A DNA stretch of 64,000 bases from Rhodopseudomonas sp. BAL398 (GTDB taxonomy: Bacteria; Pseudomonadota; Alphaproteobacteria; Rhizobiales; Xanthobacteraceae). The DNA is taken from NCBI RefSeq assembly GCF_033001325.1, contig NZ_CP133111.1, forward strand, positions 124,001-188,000, given 5' to 3'. Shown here piece after piece: positions 33,872 through 42,749 of the stretch; the stretch's first letter is position 1; every line of letters starts with the position of its first letter. Under the pieces are notes generated by a model. That model saw only the letters and a program-made list of their open reading frames with translations, made no database searches and was not told where the DNA came from. The position numbers and the translations under genes are program-made.

Positions 33872-34999
33872 ATGAATTTCGATTTCTCCGACGACCAGAA
33901 GCAGCTCCGCGATCAGGCCCGGCGCTTTCTCGCCGAGAAGTGCCCGCCGAAGGCGGTGCGCGCGGTGCTTGAGGGCAAGGCCGATTATGACCGCGAGCTG
34001 TGGAAGGGGCTGGCCGAGATGGGCTTTCTCGGCGTGGCGATTCCGGAGGAATATGGCGGGGCTGGCGCCGGCCATCTCGAACTCTGCGTGATCGCCGAGG
34101 AGATCGGCCGCGCGCTGGCGCCGGTGCCGTTTTCCTCCACGGTGTATCTGGCCGCCGAAGCCCTGATGCTGGCCGGTTCCGAGGCGCAGAAGAAGAAATG
34201 GTTGCCGGCGATCGCGTCGGGCGAGGCGATCGGCACGCTGGCGCTGTTCGAAGGCCCCGGCAATCCCTCGCCGCAGGCGATCAAGCTCGCGGCGGCCAAC
34301 GGCACGCTGACCGGCACCAAGAAGCCGGTCGCCGACGGCGCCATCGCGGATTTCGCCATCGTGGCGGCGCGCAGCGGATCCGGCGGGCGCGAGACCGACA
34401 TCTCGCTGTTCCTGGTCGAGCTCAAATCCGGCGGCGTCGAGGCCAAGCCGTTGCAGAATGTCGATCCGTCGCGCCAGCAAGCCGAACTCACCTTCACCAA
34501 TGCCAAGGCCGAAGCACTCGGCCCCGCCAATGAAGGCTGGAGCATTCTGTCCCGCGTGCTCGATCGCGCCGCGGTGCTGATCGGCTTCGAACAGGTCGGC
34601 GGCTCCGACCGCGCGCTGGAAATGGGCCGCGACTACGCGCTCGACCGCATCGCCTTCGGCCGCCAGATCGGTTCGTTTCAGGCGGTGAAGCACATGCTGG
34701 CCGACATGTATGTGTCGGCGACGCTGGCGCGCTCGAATTGCTATTACGGCGCCTGGGCGCTGTCGACCAATGCGGCGGAACTGCCGGAAGCCGCCGCCGC
34801 GGCAAGGATCAGCGCCACCCAGGCGTTCCAGCATTGCTCCAAGAACAACATCCAGGTCCATGGCGGCATGGGCTTCACCTGGGAGTTCGACTGCCATCTG
34901 TATTATCGCCGCTCCAACGCGCTGGCGCTGTCGCTGGGCTCGCTGTCCTATTGGGAAGACGCCCTGATCGACCGCATGCGCAAGAAGAACGCGGCTTAA
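33872..34999 (+). CDS. Acyl-CoA dehydrogenase
   Basis: A 375-residue flavoenzyme that should desaturate an acyl-CoA. MNFDFSDDQKQLRDQARRFL opens the helical domain; GFLGVAIPEEYGGAGAGHLE, YALDRIAFGRQIGSFQAVKHMLADMY (span of residues about 252-277) and NNIQVHGGMGFTWEFDCHLYYRR are the family signatures. The middle beta-domain is shorter and lacks the strong CxTEPxxGSD motif (here ALFEGPGNPSPQ), which is common in ACADs that work as one half of a heteromeric pair. AGAGG precedes the ATG. It is followed by two long-type ACAD paralogues, with which it might pair. Confidence 0.88.
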   Translation: MNFDFSDDQKQLRDQARRFLAEKCPPKAVRAVLEGKADYDRELWKGLAEMGFLGVAIPEEYGGAGAGHLELCVIAEEIGRALAPVPFSSTVYLAAEALMLAGSEAQKKKWLPAIASGEAIGTLALFEGPGNPSPQAIKLAAANGTLTGTKKPVADGAIADFAIVAARSGSGGRETDISLFLVELKSGGVEAKPLQNVDPSRQQAELTFTNAKAEALGPANEGWSILSRVLDRAAVLIGFEQVGGSDRALEMGRDYALDRIAFGRQIGSFQAVKHMLADMYVSATLARSNCYYGAWALSTNAAELPEAAAAARISATQAFQHCSKNNIQVHGGMGFTWEFDCHLYYRRSNALALSLGSLSYWEDALIDRMRKKNAA

Positions 35000-35055
35000 C
35001 AAAGGCCATAACTAATCGACAGAGATGCAGTCCGCAGAAAATGTCATTTGTGTTC

Positions 35056-35137
35056 GTCATTGCGAGCGAAGCGAAGCAATCCAGGGCGCCGAGCGCCGTG
35101 CTCTGGATTGGTTCGTCGCTCCGCTCCTCGCAATGAC
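35056..35137. repeat. Palindromic intergenic repeat, family A copy 4
   Basis: Ends GTCATTGCGAGCGAAGC and GCTCCTCGCAATGAC, with inner GAAGCAATCCAGGGCG and CTCTGGATTGGTTCGTCG. It separates the first and second acyl-CoA dehydrogenase genes. Confidence 0.84.
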
Positions 35138-35170
35138 GACCGAGGCGACGAGCGTGCGTGAGGATCAACC

Positions 35171-36418
35171 ATGAATTTCGACGATACCCGGCAGGAAGCC
35201 GAATTCCGCAGTCTGGCGCGCGAATGGATCGCCGCCAATGCGCCCAGGCAATATGAGGGGGAGCTGAAGAAGGCATCGCTCGGCCGCACCCAGCTCAAGG
35301 ATGCGAATATTCTGGACGTCGCCAAGGCCTGGCAGAAGAAGAAGGCCGAGGCCGGCTGGGCGGTGCCGCATTGGCCGAAGGATTATGGCGGTCGCGGCGC
35401 CTCGCCGATCGAGCGGGTGATCTGGCAGCAGGAGGAGGGCGTCTATGGCAAGCTCGGCGCGCTGTTCATCATCGGCCAGGGCATGTGCGGCCCGACCATG
35501 ATGGCCTATGCGACCGAGGACCAGAAGCGACACTATCTGCCGCCGCTGGCGTCGGGCGAAAACATCTGGTGCCAGCTGTTCTCCGAACCGGCCGGCGGCT
35601 CCGACGTCGCGGGCCTTCGCACCCGCGCCGAAAAGGATGGCGACGACTGGGTCATCAACGGCCAGAAGATCTGGACCTCGGGGGCGCATTATTCCGACTA
35701 TGGCATCCTGATCACCCGCACCGACCCCAACGTGCCCAAGCACAAGGGGCTGACGATGTTCTTCCTCGACATGAAGAGCCAGGGTGTCGAGATCAAGCCG
35801 ATCAAGCAGGCCAATGGCAATTCGGATTTCAACGAGGTGTATTTCACCGATGTCCGAATTCCGGACAGCCAGCGGCTCGGCGCCGTGGGTGACGGCTGGA
35901 ACGTATCTTTGACCACGCTGATGAACGAGCGGATGTCGATCGGCGCCAATGTGGCGACCGGCTTTCCCGAATTGTTCGAGTTCTGCAGCAATCTGATGCT
36001 CGAGGATGGTCTTGCGATCGACGACCGCGCGGTGCGCTCCAAGCTCGCCAATTGGGCGGTGCGCGCCTCCGGCTTGAAGTACACCTCGTTCCGCGCGATC
36101 TCGGCGCTGTCGCGTGGCGATCGGCCGGGGCCGGAGAATTCGATCGGCAAGCTGGTGGCCGGATCGATGATCCAGGATGTCGCCACCTATGCGCTCGATC
36201 TGCAGGGCGCCGCCGGCGTGCTGATGGGGCCGGATGACGCCGAGGCCGCCGGAAAATTCCAGGCGATGCTGCTGCGCTCGCCCGCCACCCGCGTCGAGGG
36301 CGGCACCGACGAGATCCTGCGCAACATCATCGCCGAGCGCGTGCTCGGCCTGCCCGGCGACATTCGCGTCGACAAGGACGTGCCGTTCAACAAGATTCCG
36401 ACCAGGGGGCGGGGATAA
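35171..36418 (+). CDS. Acyl-CoA dehydrogenase, paralogue 1
   Basis: A 415-residue acyl-CoA dehydrogenase with the full three-domain layout: GWAVPHWPKDYGGRGASPIE, the substrate/FAD contact CQLFSEPAGGSDVAGLRTRA, WVINGQKIWTSGAHYSDYG and the C-terminal GGTDEILRNIIAERVLGLPG. GAGG precedes the ATG. The next gene downstream (36604-37848) is about four-fifths identical by eye along its whole length, so the pair arose by tandem duplication. The substrate is unknown, but the neighbouring feruloyl-CoA synthetase-like ligase suggests aromatic side-chain acyl-CoAs. Confidence 0.92.
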   Translation: MNFDDTRQEAEFRSLAREWIAANAPRQYEGELKKASLGRTQLKDANILDVAKAWQKKKAEAGWAVPHWPKDYGGRGASPIERVIWQQEEGVYGKLGALFIIGQGMCGPTMMAYATEDQKRHYLPPLASGENIWCQLFSEPAGGSDVAGLRTRAEKDGDDWVINGQKIWTSGAHYSDYGILITRTDPNVPKHKGLTMFFLDMKSQGVEIKPIKQANGNSDFNEVYFTDVRIPDSQRLGAVGDGWNVSLTTLMNERMSIGANVATGFPELFEFCSNLMLEDGLAIDDRAVRSKLANWAVRASGLKYTSFRAISALSRGDRPGPENSIGKLVAGSMIQDVATYALDLQGAAGVLMGPDDAEAAGKFQAMLLRSPATRVEGGTDEILRNIIAERVLGLPGDIRVDKDVPFNKIPTRGRG

Positions 36419-36426
36419 ACTTCACC

Positions 36427-36570
36427 GTGTCCCGGACCAGGCGCTGCGCGCAGCGCTGCGCCGCAGATCCGGGACCCCGGTTGCAGCGCCGACAACAAGA
36501 CACCGGGGCCCCGGATCAGCAGTGCACCACGCCGCAGGAGCGGCTTGTTGCGCTGCATCCGGGGCACGAG
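36427..36570. repeat. Palindromic intergenic repeat, family D copy 1
   Basis: Ends GTGTCCCGGACCAGGCGC and GCATCCGGGGCACGAG, with inner GATCCGGGACCCCGGTTG and CACCGGGGCCCCGGATCAGC arms. It lies between the two paralogous ACAD genes. An equivalent copy follows the second one, so gene and repeat may have been duplicated as a unit. Confidence 0.84.
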
Positions 36571-36603
36571 AACTTCACCGATTTACGATGAGGACCATGC
36601 CAG

Positions 36604-37848
36604 ATGAATTTCGATGACACCCCGCAGGAAGCCGCGTTCCGCGCCGAGGCCCGCCAATGGATCGCGGCCAACGCGCCGAAGCAGTTCGAGGAGGAACTGA
36701 CCAAGGCGCCGCTCGGCCGCATCAGGCTGAAGGGCGCCGACATCGTCGAGGTCGGCAAGGCCTGGCAGAAGAAGAAGGCCGAGGGCGGCTGGGCCTGCCT
36801 GAACTGGCCGAAGGATTATGGCGGCCGCGGCGCCAGCCCGATCGAGAAGGTGATCTGGCAGCAGGAAGAGGGCATCTATGGCAAGCTCACCAGCCCGTTC
36901 TCGATCGGCGAGGGGATGTGCGGCCCCACCGTGATGGCGTTCGCCTCCGAGGACCACAAGCGGACCTTGCTGCCGAAACTGGCCTCGGGCGAGCACATCT
37001 GGTGTCAGCTGTTCTCGGAGCCCGCCGGCGGCTCCGACGTCGCCGGCCTGCGCACCCGCGCCGAGAAGGATGGCGACGACTGGATCATCAACGGCCAGAA
37101 GATCTGGACCTCAGGCGCGCATTATTCCGACTACGGCATCCTGCTGACGCGCACGGATCCCAACATGCCCAAGCACAAGGGCTTGACGATGTTCATCGTC
37201 GACATGAAAAGCCCCGGCGTCGAGGTCAAGCCGATCAAGCAGGCCAACGGCCAGTCGGACTTCAACGAGGTGTTCTTCACCAATGTGCGGATTCCCGATC
37301 ACCAGCGGCTCGGCGCCGTCGGCGATGGCTGGAACGTGTCGCTCACCACGCTGATGAACGAGCGGATGTCGATCGGCGCCCGGCTCGCCACCGGCTTTCC
37401 GGAGATCTTCGAGTTCTGCAGCAACCTGATGACGGATGGGGGGCTGGCGATCGACGATCGCGCCACCCGCTCGAAGCTGGCGAAATGGGCGGTGCAGGCC
37501 TCCGGGCTGAAATACACCAGCCACCGCGCGGTGTCGGCGCTGTCCAAGGGCGAGCGGCCGGGGCCGGAGAATTCGATCGGCAAGCTGGTGGCCGGCAGCA
37601 TGATGCAGGACATCGCCAGCTTCGCGATGGACCTCGAAGGCGCCGCCGGCGCGTTGACCGATCCGGCGGAGGCAAGTGCCGGCGGCCAGTTTCAGGCGAT
37701 GCTGCTGTCGTCGCCGGGCATGCGGATCGCCGGCGGCACCGACGAGATCCTGCGCAACATCATCGCCGAGCGCGTTCTCGGCTTGCCCGGCGATATCCGG
37801 GTCGACAAGAATGTGCCGTTCAACAAGATCCCGACCAAGGGGCGCTAG
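36604..37848 (+). CDS. Acyl-CoA dehydrogenase, paralogue 2
   Basis: A 414-residue acyl-CoA dehydrogenase with the same motifs as its neighbour: CQLFSEPAGGSDVAGLRTRA, WIINGQKIWTSGAHYSDYG and GGTDEILRNIIAERVLGLPG. Differences cluster in the N-terminal helical domain and around the substrate pocket (GGWACLNWPKDYGG, YGKLTSPFSIGEG), which suggests shifted substrate choice rather than simple redundancy. GAGGA lies upstream of the ATG. A family D repeat stands on each side. Confidence 0.92.
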   Translation: MNFDDTPQEAAFRAEARQWIAANAPKQFEEELTKAPLGRIRLKGADIVEVGKAWQKKKAEGGWACLNWPKDYGGRGASPIEKVIWQQEEGIYGKLTSPFSIGEGMCGPTVMAFASEDHKRTLLPKLASGEHIWCQLFSEPAGGSDVAGLRTRAEKDGDDWIINGQKIWTSGAHYSDYGILLTRTDPNMPKHKGLTMFIVDMKSPGVEVKPIKQANGQSDFNEVFFTNVRIPDHQRLGAVGDGWNVSLTTLMNERMSIGARLATGFPEIFEFCSNLMTDGGLAIDDRATRSKLAKWAVQASGLKYTSHRAVSALSKGERPGPENSIGKLVAGSMMQDIASFAMDLEGAAGALTDPAEASAGGQFQAMLLSSPGMRIAGGTDEILRNIIAERVLGLPGDIRVDKNVPFNKIPTKGR

Positions 37849-37856
37849 TGTTTCGC

Positions 37857-37998
37857 GTGTCCCGGACGCGGTGCAGCGCGTAGCGCTGCTCCGCAGAGCC
37901 GGGACCCCGGTTGCTGCTTCCGACAACATAACCGGGGTCCCGGATCAGCAGCGCACCACGCCGCAAGGGCGGCGCGTTGCGCAGCATCCGGGACACGG
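37857..37998. repeat. Palindromic intergenic repeat, family D copy 2
   Basis: Ends GTGTCCCGGACGCGG and GCATCCGGGACACGGG, with inner GAGCCGGGACCCCGGTTGC and ACCGGGGTCCCGGATCAGC arms. It lies between the second ACAD paralogue and the nitroreductase gene. Confidence 0.84.
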
Positions 37999-38030
37999 GG
38001 AAATCTGAGACTTCAGAGAATGGTTTGCCA

Positions 38031-38726
38031 ATGACCACCATGTCCGACTCCACCCCGATCGCCGTGCTCGAAGACCTGCTGGCCGCGCGGTTTTCCTGCC
38101 GCGCCTTCAAGCCGGATCCGGTGCCGCGCGCCGCCATCGAGCGCGTGCTCAATGCCGCGCAGAAGACTGCGTCATGGTGCAACAGCCAGCCCTGGCAGGT
38201 CACCATCGCCTCGGGCGAGGCGACCCGACGCTTTCGCGAGGTGATGTATGCCGCCGCCTCCAGCGGCCAGCCGAACAGTGGCGATTTTCCGTTCCCGCGG
38301 GAATATAAGGGGGTCTATCAGGAGCGTCGCCGCGAGAGCGGGTTCCAGCTCTACAACACGCTCGGCATCGAACGCGGCGACAAGGCCGCCTATGCCAAAC
38401 AGGCGCTGGAGAATTTCAATTTCTTCGGCGCGCCGCATGTCGCCATCATCACCACCGACGAGGCGCTCGGCGTCTATGGGGCGATCGATTGCGGCGGCTA
38501 TGTCACGAGCTTCATGCTGGCGGCGCAGGCGCTCGGCATCGCCACCGTGCCGCAGGCGGCGTTGGCGTTCCACGCCGCGGTGGTGCGCCAGCATTTCGCG
38601 ATGGCCGAGGATCGCCGCGTGGTCTGCGGCATCTCGTTCGGCTATCCCGACCGCGAGCACAAGGTCAATAATTATCGCACCAGCCGCGCCGCGCTAGGCG
38701 AGGTGGCGACCTTCGTCGACGCGTAG
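38031..38726 (+). CDS. Nitroreductase family protein
   Basis: A 231-residue FMN-dependent oxidoreductase of the nitroreductase fold. ARFSCRAFKPDPVPRAAIERVL is the N-terminal FMN-binding signature (span about residues 20-41), then TASWCNSQPWQV, and the C-terminal CGISFGYPDREHKVNNYRTSR. It probably reduces a nitro group, quinone or similar acceptor with NAD(P)H; the physiological substrate is unknown. The start is the ATG at 38031, with weak AGAGAA upstream; an ATG three codons later is possible. It may belong to the ACAD operon, but a family D repeat intervenes. Confidence 0.87.
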   Translation: MTTMSDSTPIAVLEDLLAARFSCRAFKPDPVPRAAIERVLNAAQKTASWCNSQPWQVTIASGEATRRFREVMYAAASSGQPNSGDFPFPREYKGVYQERRRESGFQLYNTLGIERGDKAAYAKQALENFNFFGAPHVAIITTDEALGVYGAIDCGGYVTSFMLAAQALGIATVPQAALAFHAAVVRQHFAMAEDRRVVCGISFGYPDREHKVNNYRTSRAALGEVATFVDA

Positions 38727-38744
38727 TAACGCATCAAACGCGCT

Positions 38745-38861
38745 GTCATTCCGGGGCGCGAGCCCGTTGGGCGAGCGAACCCGGAATGTTTCGGCAAGGC
38801 ACAGCGCTTAAGCGAGATTCCGGGTTCGCTCGCAGCGCAGCTGCTCGCGCCCCGGAATGAC
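38745..38861. repeat. Palindromic intergenic repeat, family B copy 4
   Basis: Ends GTCATTCCGGGGCGCGAGC and GCTCGCGCCCCGGAATGAC, with inner GAACCCGGAATG and GATTCCGGGTTCGCTCG arms. It fills the gap between the converging nitroreductase and universal stress protein genes. Confidence 0.86.
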
Positions 38862-38886
38862 GGCGTTTGGTGTCAAATGCCTTTGC

Positions 38887-39714
38887 TCAGTGCGAGAACA
38901 GCACCGGCAGCGGCGGTTTCGACAGCAGGGTCTTGGTTGTGCCGCCGACCACGAATTCCCGCCATCGCGAATGGCCATAAGCTCCCATCACCAAGAGATC
39001 GGCGTCGTGGGATTGCGTATAGTCCGTCAACACCTCGCTGACGGTCCGGCCATTGGCGTCGACCCTGTCGAGTACGACGTCGATGCCATGGCGGGCCAGG
39101 CTCTTCGCCAATTCCTCGGCTGAATGCTTGGAGTCGCGGGCGTCGGCTTTGACAACGGTGACGACGCGAACCTGCCGCGCCTGTTTCAACACCGGCATGG
39201 CATCCGCCACCGCCCGTGCCGAAGCCCGGCTGCTGTTCCACGCCACCGCGACGGTGCCGAGTTCGAAGGCCCGCGCGGGCGGCGCGGCGGGGAGCACCAG
39301 GGTCGGCCGGCCGGCGGCGAAGATGATCGTCTCGGCGATCCATCGCGGGGTTGCTGCCGGCAGAACCGTCAGGTCATGGACCCGCGCATAATCCACCAGC
39401 ACGCGTGAGGCATCCGGAATCAGGGATTTTTCCAGGATGCGCTCGTGCAACACGGCGAGCCGTTTGGCGGCGGCCTCGAAAGCGTCGAGCAGGCACTGCG
39501 CAGTGTCGCGGCTCTTGTGGCTTTCGTCGGCGATGATGTCGCCGACCAGCGAAGCGGACACCAGATTCCCGGGCAAGGCGATGTGGATTTCAAAGCACAG
39601 CGCCGCCACATGGGTGCCCATCGCCGCTGCGGCCGCCGTCGCATCGTTGATCGATGCCACTGACGTCGGCTCGGCATAGCTGGTCAGCGCGACAAGGACG
39701 TTTTTGAATGGCAT
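38887..39714 (-). CDS. Universal stress protein, two-domain
   Basis: A 275-residue tandem UspA protein. The first domain (about 1-145) begins MPFKNVLVALTSYAEPT and lacks a clear ATP-binding G-x2-G-x9-G-S/T motif. The second (about 150-275) has VAVAWNSSRASARAVADAMP and ends with GAYGHSRWREFVVGGTTKTLL, a good nucleotide-binding motif. The start is the ATG at 39712-39714, with AGGAGGG at ideal spacing; a longer frame upstream lacks a ribosome site. Such proteins respond to stress or redox state; the partner is unknown. Confidence 0.87.
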   Translation of the reverse strand: MPFKNVLVALTSYAEPTSVASINDATAAAAAMGTHVAALCFEIHIALPGNLVSASLVGDIIADESHKSRDTAQCLLDAFEAAAKRLAVLHERILEKSLIPDASRVLVDYARVHDLTVLPAATPRWIAETIIFAAGRPTLVLPAAPPARAFELGTVAVAWNSSRASARAVADAMPVLKQARQVRVVTVVKADARDSKHSAEELAKSLARHGIDVVLDRVDANGRTVSEVLTDYTQSHDADLLVMGAYGHSRWREFVVGGTTKTLLSKPPLPVLFSH

Positions 39715-39808
39715 CAGACCCTCCTGCATGATTCATGGGTAGGAGGTTCCCGGGGCTTCGTGCTTGATCCACCGCAATATGCGACGGCGATCGCCGCGAC
39801 CCGCGCCA

Positions 39809-40609
39809 TCAGTTTCCGAAGTTTCGAAATTGCGGCGCGCGCTTCTGCGCGAATGCCGCGATGCCTTCCTTGATCTCGTCGCCGCGCATGCTGGCGCGGG
39901 CGCGGCAATCGGCGGCGGCTTCATCGAAATCGCCCCGGGCGAATTCGTTGATGGCGCGTTTCATTCCGGCCATTGCCTGCGGGGCGTTGCCGGCCAGAAT
40001 GACCGCCAGCGCATCGACTTCGGCATCGAGCTGCTCGACCGGCACCATCGCGGTGAGATAGCCGATCCGCAGCATCTCGGCGGCGTCGATCTTTTGCGCG
40101 GTGAGAAACAGCTTCTTGGCATTGTTCAACCCGAGCCGGGTGACGTAGCGCTTGATGCCGCCCGGATAGTAATGCAGCCCGAGCCGCGCCGCCGGCATGA
40201 ACATTTCTGCGGTGTCGACGCCGATACGGAAATCGCAGGCCAGCGCCAGATCGGTGGAGCCGCCATAGACCCCGCCATTGAGCCGGCAGATCGTCGGCAG
40301 CGCCAGGTTTTCGAGCCGATCCGCGACCGCCTCGAACGCCGATCCGGACGGCTCGTTGTCGGACTCACCGGTTGCGCGTTCGGCGATCTTGCCGAGGTCG
40401 AAGCCGGCCGAGAAGGCGCGGCCGGTCCCGGTCAGGATCAGCACCCGGACGCTCTTGTCGGTCTCGATCCGGTCGAACAGATGCAACAATTCGGTGAGAT
40501 CGTCCGGCTGCAGCCGGTTCAGATGGCGCGGCCGGTTCAGCCGGATGGTGGCGCGCGGGCCGTCGATGCTGAGCACGGGCATGCTCGCGGGGGCCGCCTG
40601 ATCCGACAT
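39809..40609 (-). CDS. Enoyl-CoA hydratase/isomerase family protein
   Basis: A 266-residue crotonase-family protein. ATIRLNRPRHLNRLQPDDL, FSAGFDLGKIAE and LNGGVYGGSTDLALACDFRIGV give the oxyanion-hole segments. The downstream region PAARLGLHYYPGGIKRYVTRLG lacks the usual glutamate pair, so the reaction is uncertain. AGGAGAA precedes the ATG. It stands alone, 94 bases upstream of the universal stress protein gene on the same strand and divergent from the cNMP-binding protein gene. Confidence 0.85.
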   Translation of the reverse strand: MSDQAAPASMPVLSIDGPRATIRLNRPRHLNRLQPDDLTELLHLFDRIETDKSVRVLILTGTGRAFSAGFDLGKIAERATGESDNEPSGSAFEAVADRLENLALPTICRLNGGVYGGSTDLALACDFRIGVDTAEMFMPAARLGLHYYPGGIKRYVTRLGLNNAKKLFLTAQKIDAAEMLRIGYLTAMVPVEQLDAEVDALAVILAGNAPQAMAGMKRAINEFARGDFDEAAADCRARASMRGDEIKEGIAAFAQKRAPQFRNFGN

Positions 40610-40968
40610 GATATTCTCCTGGGGCTGATTGCGGATTGTTGACTACAGTGAACGCATGGCCTCCGGTCAGGCCGGAAACCACGGGCGGAGCTGCCGTTGT
40701 GGCGCCGAGCGGCGCGAGATCCAGACGCCACGCGGGCCTTGCTCACTCATCACGGCAAAGTGCCTGCGCGGGCTGGCGCCGTCAACAACCGCGCCTGGCG
40801 CAGGCCGCCTCGTGACGGGCGACTTTTGCCGAGGAACGATTATAATTCTGTGCGCATCCTCTATATCCGGGGTGTGCGAGGTGGCGGCGGGGCAGTGAGG
40901 CACGCGCCAGATCGCGCGTGATCGGATCTTTCGTCCAAACGTTTGACTCCAGGCACTGGTTGGTACCC
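40610..40968. other. Intergenic region, 359 bp, divergent promoters presumed
   Basis: This gap separates the divergent crotonase and cNMP-binding protein genes. It has no convincing gene. A TATAAT at 40841-40846 could be a -10 element for the plus-strand gene, but the matching -35 position is poor. A GTG at 40918 opens the same frame as the downstream gene and could be its start. Confidence 0.4.
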
Positions 40969-41646
40969 ATGGACGCGTCACATATTGTCCATCATGCCGG
41001 GACCGCGGGCACTCTGTTCGCGACGGTGTTCGTGGTGGCGACCTCGACGATGCGAACGATGATTCCCTTGCGGGTGTTCGGCATTCTCACCAACATCACC
41101 CTGATCGTGGCGTCGATTCCGAGCCTGTATTATCCGGCGATCATCCTGCATGGCGTGTTGTTGCCGCTCAACGCCTACCGGCTGCATGAGATGCTGCAAC
41201 TGGTCCGGGATGTGAAGAAATCGGTCAATAGCGACCTGTCGATGGACTGGCTGAAACCGTTCATGACCGAGCGCAACTGCGAGGCCGGTGAGGCGCTGTT
41301 CTACAAGGACGAGAAAGCCGAGCACATGTATTACATCGTCAGCGGCCGCTACCGTCTGGTCGAATCCGGCATCGAGTTGCCGGTCGGCGCCATCGTCGGT
41401 GAGTTGGGCATGCTGTCGCCATCCAACACCAGAACCCAGACCCTGGAATGCATCGAGAGCGGCACCGTGCTCGGGGTCAGCTACAGCAAGGTCGAGGAAC
41501 TCTACGTGCAGAATCCCGAATTCGGCTTCTATTTCCTGCGGCTCGCCAGCGCCCGGCTGTTCGAGAATATCGGGACGCTCGAACGACGTCTCGAGGAAGC
41601 CACGGCGGCTGGCCCGACGCAGGACGTGGCGGATCATCGCGTGTAG
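40969..41646 (+). CDS. Membrane-anchored cyclic nucleotide-binding domain protein
   Basis: A protein of about 225 residues with two hydrophobic segments near the N-terminus (GTLFATVFVVATSTM and FGILTNITLIVASIPSLYY...) and a C-terminal Crp/Fnr-like cNMP-binding domain (AGEALFYKDEKAEHMYYIVSGRY, VGAIVGELGMLSP). No DNA-binding domain follows, so it is not a Crp-type activator. The arginine expected in the phosphate-binding cassette is not obvious (SPSNTRTQTLE), so ligand binding is unsure. The start is the ATG at 40969 or a GTG 51 bases earlier. The DUF6537-like gene follows after 17 bases, suggesting co-transcription. Confidence 0.75.
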   Translation: MDASHIVHHAGTAGTLFATVFVVATSTMRTMIPLRVFGILTNITLIVASIPSLYYPAIILHGVLLPLNAYRLHEMLQLVRDVKKSVNSDLSMDWLKPFMTERNCEAGEALFYKDEKAEHMYYIVSGRYRLVESGIELPVGAIVGELGMLSPSNTRTQTLECIESGTVLGVSYSKVEELYVQNPEFGFYFLRLASARLFENIGTLERRLEEATAAGPTQDVADHRV

Positions 41647-41663
41647 AGCGGCGAGGCGGCAGC

Positions 41664-42557
41664 GTGGCGGGATATATCGATGCGATGCGCTCGACGCTGG
41701 CCGAGCTGCTCGGCGAGCGCGACACCGCGACGCCCGGCCTATTCGACGGGCTGCCGGCGGCCGCGAGGCCGGTCGTCGACGACGCGATCGCCGAGCTCAT
41801 CATCTATCAGGGGCCGGGCTATGCGCAGCTCTATCTTGATCGGCTGCGGCGGTTCGTCGGACGGCGCGGCGTCGACGAGGAGCTGCTGATCGAGATCGCG
41901 CGGCTGATGCTGATGCGCATGTGTTTTGAGGATCCGATCCGGATCGCCCAATTGACGCTGGCCGAGGCCGGCGTGCCGAAAAAGGGCCGGGCGGCGCGGC
42001 CGCTCGACAGGACGTGCCGGTTTCGGCTGGATGAACTGGTGTCGGCATTGCCGACCATGGCGGCGGATCCGCTGCTGAGCGCGATCGGATATGTCGGCTG
42101 GCTGCACGCGCCGGTCCGGATGCGCTTCAATGCCACCAGCTTTCTCGGAATCTGCCGGTTGAGGGTGGAGTCGTGGCTGCGGCGCTGGCGGTTGTTGTCG
42201 GTGCGCTATCCGCAGGAGCGCGCCTGGGTCGAGCGCTGGCTGCACATGATCGACCGCAGCCTCACCAAGCAACCGCGGGCGGTCGGGCAGATCGTGCAGA
42301 GCGCGACCTTGGTGCAGGGTTATGGCGCGCTCTATCGGCAGGGCCTGGCGGACTGGCATCTGATCATCGATCAGCTGGCCAAGCCGACCTTCGATGGCAC
42401 GCTGCCGCTGACCGATCTTGCCGGCGCAATCGTGGACGCGCGCGCGGCGTCGCGGCCTGATCCGCAGCAGAGCGCGTTGAAGGCCAGGATTGCCGAAATC
42501 AGGGCCCTGGCGTTCGAGCAAGCGCCGCCGGGCGTCGCCGCGGGGCGGCCAGGCTGA
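41664..42557 (+). CDS. Stand-alone DUF6537-like protein (IorB C-terminal domain)
   Basis: A 297-residue protein. The stretches AELIIYQGPGYAQLYLDRL, IARLMLMRMCFEDPIRIAQLTLAE, VRMRFNATSFLGICRLRVESWLRRWR and LVQGYGALYRQGLADWHLI match the C-terminal region (DUF6537) of indolepyruvate ferredoxin oxidoreductase beta subunits. Here it occurs without the oxidoreductase domain. The start is a GTG at 41664 with GCGAGG upstream. It follows the cNMP-binding protein by 17 bases. Whether it binds a partner oxidoreductase or acts alone is unknown. Confidence 0.68.
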   Translation: MAGYIDAMRSTLAELLGERDTATPGLFDGLPAAARPVVDDAIAELIIYQGPGYAQLYLDRLRRFVGRRGVDEELLIEIARLMLMRMCFEDPIRIAQLTLAEAGVPKKGRAARPLDRTCRFRLDELVSALPTMAADPLLSAIGYVGWLHAPVRMRFNATSFLGICRLRVESWLRRWRLLSVRYPQERAWVERWLHMIDRSLTKQPRAVGQIVQSATLVQGYGALYRQGLADWHLIIDQLAKPTFDGTLPLTDLAGAIVDARAASRPDPQQSALKARIAEIRALAFEQAPPGVAAGRPG

Positions 42558-42749
42558 GCGTCGCGGCCGGTCGAGCCTCGGGTTTTTTCGCATTTGCCGC
42601 CGCGTGCATTCCGGATCAGGAAATGTCATAAACGAAAAATGCCGGCCTACTTTGTGAGGATTGCAGGGCTCCTCGCCTGCTGGGAGGCTCGCAGCGAGCG
42701 CCGGCGCTGTGGCCTGCCGGAGTCCTGACCGTGACCCCGGCAGGTTGAA

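Noticed and set aside
42583-42588. Rho-independent terminator after the DUF6537-like gene
   Set aside because: A T6 run is present, but the preceding sequence gives only a very short, imperfect stem.
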